The notes under the pieces were generated by a model. It made no database searches and was not told the DNA's origin. It was given only the letters and a program-made list of their open reading frames with translations. Position numbers and translations under genes: made by a program. From positions 25,268-89,267 of the forward strand of contig NZ_QKYK01000024.1 in NCBI RefSeq assembly GCF_003426815.1: a DNA stretch of 64,000 bases. The letters are read 5' to 3'. Shown piece by piece: positions 46,688-56,861 of the stretch. This DNA comes from Desertimonas flava (GTDB taxonomy: Bacteria > Actinomycetota > Acidimicrobiia > Acidimicrobiales > Ilumatobacteraceae). Positions within the stretch are counted from its first letter, which is position 1. Each line of letters starts with the position of its first letter.

Positions 46688-47509
46688 TCACTGGCCTCGG
46701 CCTTTCGCGAGCGTGGCGGTGGCGCGCAGTGCGCCGATGGTGCCGATCGTCAATCCCACAGCGACGGTTCGAGCGGTGCCGCCGTCGCGAACGGCGAGTT
46801 GCGTGACCGAATGACCAGGTCCCCAGAGGGCGACCAAGGTGACGACTCCGAGAACGACCATGACGAGGCTCGTCGTGAGGAGTTCGGACGTGGAACTCGA
46901 GGTGAACGCGAACCAGGCGGCGACCGCCAGAGCCCCGAACGCGGTACCTCGACCGCCGGCGGCGGCGTCGGCGGCAAAGCCGACAACGCACCACCAAGCA
47001 CCCCAGCGGAGCGCGGACGAACTTCGGCCGAGCCAGCGGGCACGGTCGTGCGTCGTGACCAGCAGGACACATCCCGCAACGCCAATGACCAGAACCGTGA
47101 CGAGCGAGCCAGGGGCTGGTAGCTCGACCACCTCAGGGACCCGAGCCATGGCCAGCCGCCATCGCGACGAGGCGTCGTCTTCGAGCAGCACTGCCGCGCC
47201 CGTAATCGTCATTCCCACGCCAAGGGCGACGGCGCATGACGGTCCAACTAGGCCCCCGAGGTGCGCGCGGTGGATTCGCGACGAGGACAGCGCAGTCGAA
47301 AACGCAGCGATCCCGACAACGACCAATGGAATCAGCAGGACGTCGCCGGCGTCGAGCCCGTGTGTTCTGGAGAACGAGAAGATCACCGGTCCCCGCCAGG
47401 GTTCGAGTCGGGAGAGCCGAATGGTGACGACGACGTCGGCGACGCCCACGCATGTGAGGAGCGCACTCATGAGCCCCGGCCTTCTCGCCATCTGTAGCCG
47501 CCTGTCCAC
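46688..47509 (-). CDS. Hypothetical multi-pass membrane protein
   Basis: Not recognised. 273 aa with about seven or eight hydrophobic helices and short polar loops (for example PGLMSALLTCVGVADVVVTI, VLLIPLVVVGIAAFSTAL, LGGLVGPSCAVALGVGMTIT). No catalytic motif visible. The frame begins with a GTG at 47509, but ATGs at 47491 and 47470 are equally possible. Forty-six bases upstream of the acyltransferase start on the same strand, so it may be co-transcribed with it. Confidence 0.6.
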   Translation of the reverse strand: MDRRLQMARRPGLMSALLTCVGVADVVVTIRLSRLEPWRGPVIFSFSRTHGLDAGDVLLIPLVVVGIAAFSTALSSSRIHRAHLGGLVGPSCAVALGVGMTITGAAVLLEDDASSRWRLAMARVPEVVELPAPGSLVTVLVIGVAGCVLLVTTHDRARWLGRSSSALRWGAWWCVVGFAADAAAGGRGTAFGALAVAAWFAFTSSSTSELLTTSLVMVVLGVVTLVALWGPGHSVTQLAVRDGGTARTVAVGLTIGTIGALRATATLAKGRGQ

Positions 47510-47517
47510 GTCGGAAC

Positions 47518-47560
47518 GCGGAGATCACGTCCGGTCGCGACAACAGCGTGTGATCTCCGC
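47518..47560. repeat. Perfect 11-base inverted repeat between ilvC and a membrane-protein gene
   Basis: GCGGAGATCAC at 47518-47528 and GTGATCTCCGC at 47550-47560, loop 21 bases. It lies just upstream of the membrane-protein start and 78 bases past ilvC. It could be an operator or a terminator. Confidence 0.6.
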
Positions 47561-47600
47561 CTTCACCTTCCCGTCGAGTCTTCCGCCTGTCCGCCACGAC

Positions 47601-47621
47601 CGCCGCAATTGTACAACGGCG
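47601..47621 (-). terminator. Short hairpin after ilvC
   Basis: CGCCG and CGGCG arms around an 11-base loop containing the palindrome TTGTACAA, 17 bases after the ilvC stop on the minus strand. Weak alone; may act with the larger dyad at 47518. Confidence 0.3.
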
Positions 47622-47637
47622 TGATGCGATACTCGCG

Positions 47638-49213
<1,576 letters not shown>

Positions 49214-49217
<4 letters not shown>

Positions 49218-50962
49218 TTCAACGCCCCCTGACGGGACTGCTGGCTGGGCGGGAGGACGACGTCGTCGTTGCTCGAGCCGGCCGGCACCATCGGGAACAC
49301 CTTCTCGTTCCAGGCCACGCGGAACTCCACCACGACGGGGCGGTCGTTGATCGAGTTGGCCTTCTCGATGGCCGGCTCGACCTCCTCGGGCGACTCCACG
49401 CGGATGCCGACGCACCCCATCGCCTCGGCCCAGCGCACGTAGTCCGGCGTGTCGGGCGACAGGTAGACCTCGCTGTAGCGCTCGTCGTAGAACATCTCCT
49501 GCCACTGGCGCACCATGCCGAGATAGCTGTTGTTGAGCAGGCCGACCTTGATCGGGATGCGCTCGACCGAAGCCGTGACGAGCTCCTGAGCCGTCATCTG
49601 GAAGCAACCGTCGCCGTCGATCGCCCACACCGTGCGGTCGGGGCGCCCGACCTTGGCACCGATGGCAGCCGGGATGGAGAAGCCCATCGTGCCAAGACCA
49701 CCCGAGTTCACCCAGGTGTACGGCTCGTTGAACTTCCAGTACTGCGACGACCACATCTGGTGCTGGCCGACGCCCGACGCCAGGATCGTGCCCTCGGGGG
49801 CCGCGTCGCGCAGCTTCTCGAGACAGAACTGCGGCTTGAGCGCCTCGCCGGGCTCGCTCGGCTCGTACGTGAGCGGGAACTGCTCGCGCCATCCCGAGAT
49901 GCGGCTCTTCCACGCCGACGTGTCGGCCTGCTCGGTGCCGCCGGCCTGGAGGTCGCGGATCGCCGTGAGGATCTCGGCGATCACCGACTTGCAGTCACCG
50001 ACGATCGGCACGTCGGGCCGGCGCACCTTGCCCTGCTCGGCCGGGTCGATGTCGACGTGGATGACCTTGGCCTCAGGGGCGAACGAGTCGACCCGACCGG
50101 TGATCCGGTCGTCGAAGCGGGCGCCGAGCGTGATCAGCAGGTCGCTGCGCTGGAGCGCCGTGATCGCCGTGGCGTTGCCGTGCATGCCGGGCATGCCGAG
50201 GCACAGGGGATGGTCGTCGGGGAACGCTCCCCTGGCCATCAGGGTCGTGACGACGTGGATGCCGGTGTGCTCGGCGAGGGCCCGCAACTCCTCGGCGGCG
50301 CGTGACTTGAGGATGCCGCCGCCGACGTACAGCACGGGACGCTCGGCCTCGAGGATCAGCCGGGCCGCCTCCTTGATCATCCGCGGGTGGCCCTTGGTGT
50401 TGGGCCGGTAGCCGGGAAGCGAGGCGGCGACGTCGTCGTCGCTCGGCCAGTACCACTCCATCTCGCCGGTCAGCACGTCCTTGGGAACGTCGAGCAGCAC
50501 CGGCCCGGGACGCCCGGTCGTGGCGATGTGGAACGCCTGGCGCACGGCGAGGGGCACGTCGGCCGGTGTCATGATCAGTTCGTTGTGCTTGGTGACCGAG
50601 CGGGTGATGCCGATCGTGTCGCACTCCTGGAAGGCGTCGCTGCCGATGGCCGTGGTCGGCACCTGACCGGTGATGCCGACCATCGGGATCGAGTCCATGT
50701 AGGCGTCCATCAGCGGCGTGACGAGGTTCGTCGCCGCCGGGCCCGACGTCACCATCGCCACGCCCGGCCGGCCCGTGACGTGGGCGTAGCCCTCGGCCAT
50801 GTGACCGGCGCCCTGTTCGTGGCGCACGAGGATGTGCCGGATGCTCGACTCGAGCAGGGGGTCGTAGGCCGGCAGGATGCAGCCACCGGGAAGCCCGAAC
50901 ACCACCTCGACGGACTCCTGCTCCAACGAGTTGATCAGGGCTTGGGCCCCGGTGAGCTTCAT
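49214..50962 (-). CDS. ilvB: Acetolactate synthase catalytic (large) subunit
   Basis: ThDP- and FAD-dependent enzyme condensing pyruvate with pyruvate or 2-oxobutyrate. 582 aa. Catalytic Glu in [16 protein letters not shown] (about 50); FAD region [13 protein letters not shown] and [12 protein letters not shown]; ThDP/Mg motif from [17 protein letters not shown] to [21 protein letters not shown] lies seven bases before the ATG. First gene of ilvBNC; expression appears to be controlled by the attenuator 70-180 bases upstream. Confidence 0.97.
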
Positions 50963-51031
50963 GTGGGTCTCCGTTCGGTGAGGTGGGGTGTCGGTCGGGT
51001 GGGGGGTGATTGGGCGTCCAAGAAACGCCCG

Positions 51032-51063
51032 GAAAAAGCAAGCGACCTCCCATCTGGGAGGTC
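51032..51063 (-). terminator. Attenuator terminator in the ilvBNC leader
   Basis: On the minus strand GACCTCCC-AGAT-GGGAGGTC (perfect 8-bp stem, 51044-51063) followed by GCTTGCTTTTTCC, a genuine T-run. It lies 69 bases before the ilvB ATG and after the leader peptide, so it would stop transcription ahead of the structural genes. A further small hairpin (51012-51030) follows. Confidence 0.85.
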
Positions 51064-51067
51064 GTAC

Positions 51068-51096
51068 AGCGCGCAGGGCGGAAGGCCGAGCGCGCT
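51068..51096 (-). promoter_or_regulatory. Pause/anti-antiterminator hairpin of the ilv attenuator
   Basis: AGCGCGC (minus-strand 51096-51090) pairs with GCGCGCT (51074-51068); its first arm overlaps the leader-peptide stop codon. GGCCTTCC (51087-51080), in its loop, can pair with the terminator's 3' arm GGGAGGTC (51051-51044), eight pairs including two G-U. A ribosome stalled on the Val/Leu/Ile codons would open this hairpin and favour that antiterminator. Confidence 0.6.
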
Positions 51097-51142
51097 AAGA
51101 AATGAGTACTACCGCGAGCATCGGGGCGAGGTGCGCACACAT
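51095..51142 (-). CDS. ilvBNC attenuator leader peptide
   Basis: Fifteen codons: MCAHLAPMLAVVLIS then TAG. The last eight codons contain Leu, Val, Val, Leu and Ile, the amino acids made by the operon, just before the pause hairpin and terminator. The internal ATG at 51121 (MLAVVLIS) is an alternative start. Neither ATG has a strong ribosome site. If the -10 hexamer eight bases upstream is correct, the outer ATG sits at the transcript's 5' end and would be read leaderlessly. The peptide is expected to have no function beyond sensing charged tRNA. Confidence 0.75.
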   Translation of the reverse strand: MCAHLAPMLAVVLIS

Positions 51143-51146
51143 CGCC

Positions 51147-51194
51147 CGCCATTGTGCCAGGCTGCCCCGCCGCAGGCAACCCGGCACAATGGCG
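51147..51194. terminator. Long hairpin between the sugar transferase gene and ilv leader
   Basis: Perfect 12-base inverted repeat CGCCATTGTGCC (51147-51158) and GGCACAATGGCG (51183-51194), with inner arms GGTTGCC/GGCAGCC (one G-U) that extend the stem to nearly 19 pairs. Begins 22 bases past the sugar transferase stop, so it probably terminates that transcript. It also contains the only promoter candidate for ilvBNC. Confidence 0.7.
51151..51179 (-). promoter_or_regulatory. Candidate ilvBNC promoter
   Basis: Minus strand TTGCCT (-35, four of six), 17-base spacer, CACAAT (-10, four of six), then eight bases to the leader-peptide ATG. Both boxes lie within the long hairpin above, so the match may be partly fortuitous, but transcription must begin upstream of 51142. 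Confidence 0.5.
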
Positions 51195-51215
51195 TCTTGC
51201 GAGAGCGCCCGCGGG

Positions 51216-52871
51216 TCAGCCGATCGCGATGTCGACGGGCATCAGCTCGTCGACCGATGCTGCCGTGGGCATCTGATCGGTCCGTGGCGTGCTGCTCCCG
51301 CGATACCGGAGCTTGAAGAGCGGTCGGAGCACGAAGTGATCGGCCGTCGCCAACAGGATTGTCATGTCGAGCAACAGCGACCAGTTCTCCACGTAGAAGA
51401 GATCGAGTCGTCGATAGGTCCCGAAGCTCGGATTGTCCCTTGCCTCGGCCTGCCAGAGTCCCGTAATGCCCGGACGCACGCTGTGCCGAGCGTGAAGCTC
51501 TTCGGGGAACTGGTCCACCTCGCTCTGCAGAGCGGGTCGGGGGCCGACGATACTCATCGTGCCACCGACCACGTTGAACAGTTGGGGGAGCTCATCGAGG
51601 CTCGTCGCCCGGATGAACCGCCCGACCCGGGTGACGCGGGGATCACGTTCCATCTTGAAAAGCACCCCCGAGCGCTCGTTAGCCGCCTTGAGCTCGGCCA
51701 GCTTCAGCTCGGCATCCATGCACATCGAGCGGAACTTGATCATCGAGAAGAGCTCGCCGTGTCGTCCGACGCGCTGCTGCCGGAAGAACACTGGGCCTCC
51801 GTCGTCGAGCTTGATCGCGAGGGCGACGAGCACCATTACCGGCAACGCGACGATCGCGACCAGTCCGGCCACGACCAGGTCGAACGTCCGCTTCGTGGCG
51901 AGCTCGAGATATGACAACGACGCCGACTCGACCTCGAACACCGGCTGATGACCGAGTGCCGTAGCCCGCATCCGCCGGAAGTCCACACGCGACATCCCCG
52001 GATCGACATACACCGTGTGCCCGTTCGACTCGTTCGTCGACGTCAGGTGGTGGACCAGGCCCGGATCGAGGTCGGCGCTGCACAAGATGACCAGCTCGGC
52101 CTCCGTGCGCGCGACGATCCGTGCTGCGTCCTTCAGGTCCCCGACCCAGAGACCACCGAGCCCGGCGCTGATCGCCTCGTGACGGGGCCCAATGACAGCG
52201 CTGATCCGCATGCCGAGCTCGGGTTGCTGCTCGAAGAGTTCTTTCAGCTCCTCGGCGCGACTGCCGGTTCCGACGACGACCACGCGCTGGAGCAGACGGT
52301 CCTGCCGGTGCTCCGCGGCGATGTACGCCCGGTACGCCGCTCGCCAAGCGACGAGGACGACCCAAGCAGTGGCCGCCGCGATCGCTACGTCGGCGGCCCG
52401 AATGTCCATCGACGACTTGCGATCGAGGACGAGCGCGACCAGTGACAAGATGGCCAGCGCTCGGGTGATCCGGCTGATTTCCATCGACCGGACGGCCATC
52501 ACCCGAGACGTCCACAGCTCCTGAAACCTCACCGCCCAGACACCGGCGATAACGAGGACGATCACTTCGACCGTCCCGGCGAGGATTCCGTCCGGCTTCA
52601 CGTTGACGGAGCCGAACAGCGGGACGACGAATCCAATCAAGACGGCGACAGCGTCGCCGGTCCTCAAGATGTTGAGCAATCGGTGACGAGCGCGCCCGTC
52701 GACCCATGGCGGCCGGCAATCGGCATCATGGTCCGCATATCGTTTCCGCCCCCTTGCGGACGCGGCTGCGCCGGCCTGCCCGGACATGCCGGTGCCGTGT
52801 GTGCGGCGCCGCGCGTGCCGCGATAGGGCGACATGGGCACGCGTGCGCGCGCCCAAGGTCTCAGTGGTCAT
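51216..52871 (-). CDS. Polyprenyl glycosylphosphotransferase (long, WbaP-type topology)
   Basis: 551 aa initiating enzyme of exopolysaccharide synthesis. Polar N-terminus (about 70 residues), four to five membrane helices, a Rossmann-like soluble domain (VVVVGTGSRAEELKELFEQQ), one more helix, then the catalytic domain: KRTFDLVVAGLVAIVALPVM, FFRQQRVGRHGELFSMIKF, RSMCMDAE, RATSLDELPQLFNVVGGTMS, VGPRPALQSEV and RPGITGLWQAEARDN. ATG at 52871 chosen, with GGCGGAA five bases before it; an ATG 28 codons later is possible. Second such enzyme in the window, implying two polysaccharides or a branch point. Confidence 0.9.
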   Translation of the reverse strand: MTTETLGARTRAHVALSRHARRRTHGTGMSGQAGAAASARGRKRYADHDADCRPPWVDGRARHRLLNILRTGDAVAVLIGFVVPLFGSVNVKPDGILAGTVEVIVLVIAGVWAVRFQELWTSRVMAVRSMEISRITRALAILSLVALVLDRKSSMDIRAADVAIAAATAWVVLVAWRAAYRAYIAAEHRQDRLLQRVVVVGTGSRAEELKELFEQQPELGMRISAVIGPRHEAISAGLGGLWVGDLKDAARIVARTEAELVILCSADLDPGLVHHLTSTNESNGHTVYVDPGMSRVDFRRMRATALGHQPVFEVESASLSYLELATKRTFDLVVAGLVAIVALPVMVLVALAIKLDDGGPVFFRQQRVGRHGELFSMIKFRSMCMDAELKLAELKAANERSGVLFKMERDPRVTRVGRFIRATSLDELPQLFNVVGGTMSIVGPRPALQSEVDQFPEELHARHSVRPGITGLWQAEARDNPSFGTYRRLDLFYVENWSLLLDMTILLATADHFVLRPLFKLRYRGSSTPRTDQMPTAASVDELMPVDIAIG

Positions 52872-52941
52872 GGTTCCGCCGATCCGCCGATCTATGTGTC
52901 CGCCACGACCCGGGGTTCCGCCTCCAAGTCGCTTACAGAGG

Positions 52942-52969
52942 ACTATAGCACCAGTGCGGCGTCCGCAAA
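52942..52969 (-). promoter_or_regulatory. Candidate promoter of the long sugar transferase gene
   Basis: Minus strand TATAGT (-10, five of six) with TTTGCG sixteen bases upstream as a poor -35. It would give a leader of about 65 bases. The -35 touches the last bases before the lhgO stop. Confidence 0.5.
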
Positions 52970-54217
52970 CTACTTTCGACCAGGTTCGTCGGGCGCCGAC
53001 CCCGGGATCGCACCGCCTCGCCCGAGCAGGCTCTCGACCACGACCCGACCGATCTCGAGCGACGATGTCGCGGCAGGAGACGGAGCGTTGCACACGTGCA
53101 CCGCCCCACGATCGGCCACGATCATGAAGTCGTCCACGAGTGCGCCGTCGACGGCCAGCGCCTGAGCTCGCACACCAGCGGGCGAATGCACCACATCATC
53201 GACGCCGACGTCGGGGATCAGCCGCTGCAGACTCCGGACGAAGAGCCGCTTGGAGAGTGACCGGGCGACCTCCCTCGAGCCGGCGAGTGCGTGCCGCCTT
53301 GCGAGACGCCAGAAGCCTCGGTAGGCAAGCACCTCCGCGAGATCGCGCAGGCTCACGTCGCGTCTCCGGTAGCCCTCGCGTTTGGCCGCCAGCACTGCGT
53401 TCGGGCCGCAGTGCACCGATCCGTCCATCATCCGCGTGAAGTGCACGCCGAGAAAGGGAAACGATGGATCGGGAACCGGATAGATCAGGCCCTTCACCAG
53501 AGGTTGGGACGCTTTGGACAGTTCGTAGTACTCGCCGCGGAACGGGATGACCCTGACCGGAGGTCGCTTTCCGGCGAGGCGCGCCACACGGTCGCTCTGC
53601 AGGCCGGCACAATTGATGACGGCGTCGCTGACGATCGGCCCCGCTGTCGTCTGGACCTGCCAGCGACCGCCTGATCGCCCGATGGCGGTGACCGTCGTGC
53701 CCAGCCGCACGACTCCACCACGACGCTCGATTCGCCGCGACATCGCTGACGCGACCGCCTTGAAGTCCACGATCCCCGTGGCCGGCAAGTAGAGGCCTGC
53801 TAGCCCCCGGACGTATGGCTCGTGATCTCGTAGCCCGTCCGGGCCGAGTCGGTCGACGTCGAGCCCGTGAGCAAGCGCTCGCTCGTGCAGAGCGTCGAGG
53901 CGCGGCTGCTCGTCGCGAGTCGTCGCAACGATCACCTTGCCGGGCACTTCGTACGGGATACCCTCCTCGTCGCAGAACTCGCGCATCCGAATGTTGCCGA
54001 GCCGGCAGAGGGTAGCCTTGAGACTTCCCGGTTTGTAGTAGATGCCGGAGTGCAGCACGCCCGAGTTGTGTCCGGTCTGGTGGGACGCTACTCGGTCCTC
54101 CTTGTCGATGACGGTGACGCGCGCGTCGGGGACCCGGTCGGTCACGGCCAGCGCCGAAGCCAAACCGACGATGCCTCCCCCGACCACAACCACGTCCTCG
54201 ATGCGCTCAGCTACCAC
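52970..54217 (-). CDS. lhgO: L-2-hydroxyglutarate oxidase/dehydrogenase-like flavoprotein
   Basis: 415 aa FAD-dependent DAO-family oxidoreductase. FAD-binding VVVVGGGIVGLASALAV at the start; SHQTGHNSGVLHSGIYYKPG and SLKATLCRLGN are the signature of LhgO; later VINCAGLQSDRVARLAGKR, PFRGEYYELS and GPNAVLAAKREGY. Oxidises L-2-hydroxyglutarate to 2-oxoglutarate by family. GTG at 54217 chosen since the FAD motif begins nine residues later. Metabolically unrelated to its glycan neighbours; divergent from the DUF4038 gene. Confidence 0.9.
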   Translation of the reverse strand: MVAERIEDVVVVGGGIVGLASALAVTDRVPDARVTVIDKEDRVASHQTGHNSGVLHSGIYYKPGSLKATLCRLGNIRMREFCDEEGIPYEVPGKVIVATTRDEQPRLDALHERALAHGLDVDRLGPDGLRDHEPYVRGLAGLYLPATGIVDFKAVASAMSRRIERRGGVVRLGTTVTAIGRSGGRWQVQTTAGPIVSDAVINCAGLQSDRVARLAGKRPPVRVIPFRGEYYELSKASQPLVKGLIYPVPDPSFPFLGVHFTRMMDGSVHCGPNAVLAAKREGYRRRDVSLRDLAEVLAYRGFWRLARRHALAGSREVARSLSKRLFVRSLQRLIPDVGVDDVVHSPAGVRAQALAVDGALVDDFMIVADRGAVHVCNAPSPAATSSLEIGRVVVESLLGRGGAIPGSAPDEPGRK

Positions 54218-54303
54218 TCCCGGCAACGTAGCCGGGCCGATGGCGGCCACGCGTGCTGACGGCCGAGGTCCGCGGCCTACCGGCTCGGCATAGGCTCTCT
54301 CCG

Positions 54304-55773
54304 ATGAAACGCGGCGGCCGCCCGCCCCTGAGGCTTCGCTGTCGGGCCATCGTGCTCGGGAGTGCCCTGCTGCTTGTCGGGACGCTCGCCTCCGGGGCAC
54401 GCGCCGGCACAGCGAACACCGTCGACAGCGCCACGGATGCGACATGCAGGGCCAACGAGCCAAGCGACTCGTTCTCGTTCCCGTCGACCATCGCTGCGGA
54501 CGGACGCCACGTGCTGGACGGCAGCGGAAATCCATGGCTGGTGGTCGGCGATGCTGGCTGGTCGGCGATCGCCGAACTGGACCGTGATGAGTTCGACTGG
54601 TACCTCGACCAACTCGCGTCGATGCGGTTCAATGCGGTGCTCGTCAGCCTTATCGAAACCTCGTACTCGAGCCATCCACCGGCCAACCACGACGGCGAGG
54701 TGCCGTTCGTGGGCGACTTGTTCCAATCACGACCGAACGAGACGTACTGGGAACTGGTCGACGAGTACGTCGCGGCGGCCGCTGCCCGCGGGATCACGTT
54801 GCTCGCGACGCCGGCCTACCTCGGCTACGCAACGGATGGGGTTGCTGCCGCCGTCGCGGCAGCAACCCAACGACAGATGTTCGACTATGGAACCTTCCTG
54901 GGACGGCGATACGCGGACAGTCCGAACATCATGTGGGTCGTGGGTGGTGACCGCACCGACCTGTCGGACGCGGAGCTCGCCGGGATGGACGCGATGGCGC
55001 AGGGCATCAGAAGCGTCGCGCCGCAGTTGATCGCGGGCCACGCGGCAGGCGGCTCCACTGCCGCCGACGTCTACGGCGAGTTCGACTGGCTCCAGGTCAA
55101 CACGTCGTACGAGTCCGAGGGGGACCCCGCGGTCGCTGCCCGCCGTGCCGTCGCACAGCAGCCGACGCGCCCAACGTTCTCGATCGAGGGTGTCTACGAA
55201 CAAGAGCGGGACGACGCGCTCCCGAGCGGCAACGCGCTCTTGCGGTATCAGGCGTACGGGGCAATCCTCAGCGGCGGGTTCGGCCATGTCTTCGGAAACA
55301 ACCCACGCTGGCACTTCGGTGCGTCTAATCCGTATCCATACGAGGGGACTTGGGAGCTGTCTCTCGAGGACCCGCGCGGCCAACTCGACCGAGGCACCAG
55401 CCACCAATGCGTCGTTGCCAAGATCGTTGGAGGTTTGCCGTGGGCAAACCTCCAACCGGATGTCGACGGGCTGTTCGTCGTCGGAGCCGACGGGCCGGAG
55501 GCCGCGGGGGTAGCCGCAGCATTCAGCACTGCTGATTCGGTCGGCGCTGTGTACGTCCCGAGTTCCGACGCCGGCACGGTCACCGTGGAGGTGTCAGCGC
55601 TCGGGACGAATTCAGACATCATGATCGTCCGCGTCGACCCGACGAACGGGTCGGTTTCCGACATGGCGCGACTACCGGCCGCGAGCGGAGAGCAGCCGCT
55701 TCCGCCCCCGGGGACGAACGCAAATGGGGACACCGACTGGCTCTACATCATGTCGCCGGCGCCGACTCCTTGA
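54304..55773 (+). CDS. Secreted DUF4038/apiosidase-like glycoside hydrolase
   Basis: 489 aa. Signal peptide (RCRAIVLGSALLLVGTLASG). Catalytic barrel from about 60: LVVGDAGWSAIAELDRDEFD, WYLDQLASMRFNAVLVSL, PNIMWVVGGDRTDLS (candidate acid/base region, with Asp in place of the usual Glu) and TFSIEGVYEQERDD (candidate Glu nucleophile). The C-terminal beta domain (about 370-489) resembles the collagenase-associated domain that follows DUF4038 in GH140-like enzymes. Likely acts on extracellular polysaccharide. A TAGGCT hexamer seven bases before the ATG may be a -10 for a leaderless message. Confidence 0.82.
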   Translation: MKRGGRPPLRLRCRAIVLGSALLLVGTLASGARAGTANTVDSATDATCRANEPSDSFSFPSTIAADGRHVLDGSGNPWLVVGDAGWSAIAELDRDEFDWYLDQLASMRFNAVLVSLIETSYSSHPPANHDGEVPFVGDLFQSRPNETYWELVDEYVAAAAARGITLLATPAYLGYATDGVAAAVAAATQRQMFDYGTFLGRRYADSPNIMWVVGGDRTDLSDAELAGMDAMAQGIRSVAPQLIAGHAAGGSTAADVYGEFDWLQVNTSYESEGDPAVAARRAVAQQPTRPTFSIEGVYEQERDDALPSGNALLRYQAYGAILSGGFGHVFGNNPRWHFGASNPYPYEGTWELSLEDPRGQLDRGTSHQCVVAKIVGGLPWANLQPDVDGLFVVGADGPEAAGVAAAFSTADSVGAVYVPSSDAGTVTVEVSALGTNSDIMIVRVDPTNGSVSDMARLPAASGEQPLPPPGTNANGDTDWLYIMSPAPTP

Positions 55774-55789
55774 GGCGGGTGCCGGGCCG

Positions 55790-56815
55790 TCAGCCGACGA
55801 AACGGAGCTGGCCGTCGAGGATCCCCTGCTGCTTCAGCGAGTTGATCGTGCGCAGCCGGTAATAACGATCGCCCGACCAGTCCTCTGCGCTCAGTCCGGC
55901 GGCGACGTAGGCGTGATAGATCTCTTCGATGCCGGCCCGAAGAGTCCAGCGGGCGACGAAACCTGGCAAGCCCTTCTCGATCTTCGTGAAGTCGACGCGG
56001 TAGTCGCGCTCATCGCTGGATGCTCCCGAGGCGAACGCGACCTCGCAGCCCGGAACGACGTCGGCAACCAGGCGCGCGACGTCACGGATCTGATAGTTCT
56101 CGCCGTTGCGGCCGACGTTGAATGCCTGGTTGTGAATCGCCTCACGCGGGGCGGACAGGCACGCGACGAAGGCCCCGATGATGTCGCCGATGTGCACGAG
56201 CGGCCTCCAGGGTGTGCCGTCGCTCTGCATCAGGACCTTTCCGCTGGTGACGGCATGACCCACGAGATCGTTGACGACGATGTCGGCCCGAAGGCGACGG
56301 GAGATGCCGTACGCCGTGGCGTTCCGAAGGTAGACGGGTGAGAACGTGTCGTCAGCCAGCGTGCTGACGGCCTGCTCGACTCGCACCTTCGACTCACCGT
56401 ATGCGGTGACGGGGTGGAACGGAGACTGTTCGGTGACCAGACCGTCCCCACCTGCCCCGTAGAGGCTGCATGACGATGAAAACAGGTAGCGACTCACTCC
56501 TGCCTCCTTCGCTGCCTCAGCGAGACGCACCGAGGCGTGCAGATTGATGTCGTAGGTCAGTGTGGAGTCGAGGTTGCCGAGTGGGTCGTTGGAGAGGGCG
56601 CCGAGGTGAACGACGGCGTCACAGCCGACGAGGTGGTCGAGTTCGACGTCGCGGAGGTCGATCCGCAACTCTGGTACGTCATCAGGTGGACTGACGAAGT
56701 CACAGCCGTCGTAGAGCCCGGTATCGAGACCGATCACCTCATGACCGGCCGCCAGCAGGGCCGGGACCATCTCCACACCGATGTAGCCACGGTGGCCCGT
56801 GACGAGAACCTTCAT
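55790..56815 (-). CDS. NAD-dependent nucleotide-sugar epimerase/dehydratase (extended SDR)
   Basis: 341 aa. VTGHRGYIGVEMVPALLAAG (NAD), VHLGALSNDPLG, SSSCSLYGAGG (catalytic Ser), VTAYGESKVRVEQA (Tyr-x-x-x-Lys), LRNATAYGISRRLRADIVVN, and FNVGRNGENYQI. This pattern is close to SDRs found beside sugar C-methyltransferases. Last gene of a three-gene minus operon, 46 bases after the PIG-L gene. Likely reduces or epimerises a 4-keto sugar nucleotide; exact reaction open. Confidence 0.88.
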   Translation of the reverse strand: MKVLVTGHRGYIGVEMVPALLAAGHEVIGLDTGLYDGCDFVSPPDDVPELRIDLRDVELDHLVGCDAVVHLGALSNDPLGNLDSTLTYDINLHASVRLAEAAKEAGVSRYLFSSSCSLYGAGGDGLVTEQSPFHPVTAYGESKVRVEQAVSTLADDTFSPVYLRNATAYGISRRLRADIVVNDLVGHAVTSGKVLMQSDGTPWRPLVHIGDIIGAFVACLSAPREAIHNQAFNVGRNGENYQIRDVARLVADVVPGCEVAFASGASSDERDYRVDFTKIEKGLPGFVARWTLRAGIEEIYHAYVAAGLSAEDWSGDRYYRLRTINSLKQQGILDGQLRFVG

Positions 56816-56861
56816 GGGCAGAGAGGATACGACTCGCTCCTATTCGCCACTCAACCGACGT

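Noticed and set aside
46253..47122. 289-codon plus-strand frame over the acyltransferase/membrane-protein junction
   Set aside because: Polar, repetitive translation without motifs; both minus-strand genes show membrane-helix patterns.
51183..51194. Plus-strand copy of CACAAT as a second, divergent promoter
   Set aside because: No -35 at the right distance, and no plus-strand gene follows; it is simply the other arm of the hairpin.
54304..55773. Assigning this protein to GH26 or cellulase families
   Set aside because: The N-terminal GDAGWSAIAELDRDEFDWYL block and C-terminal beta domain fit DUF4038/GH140-like proteins better.
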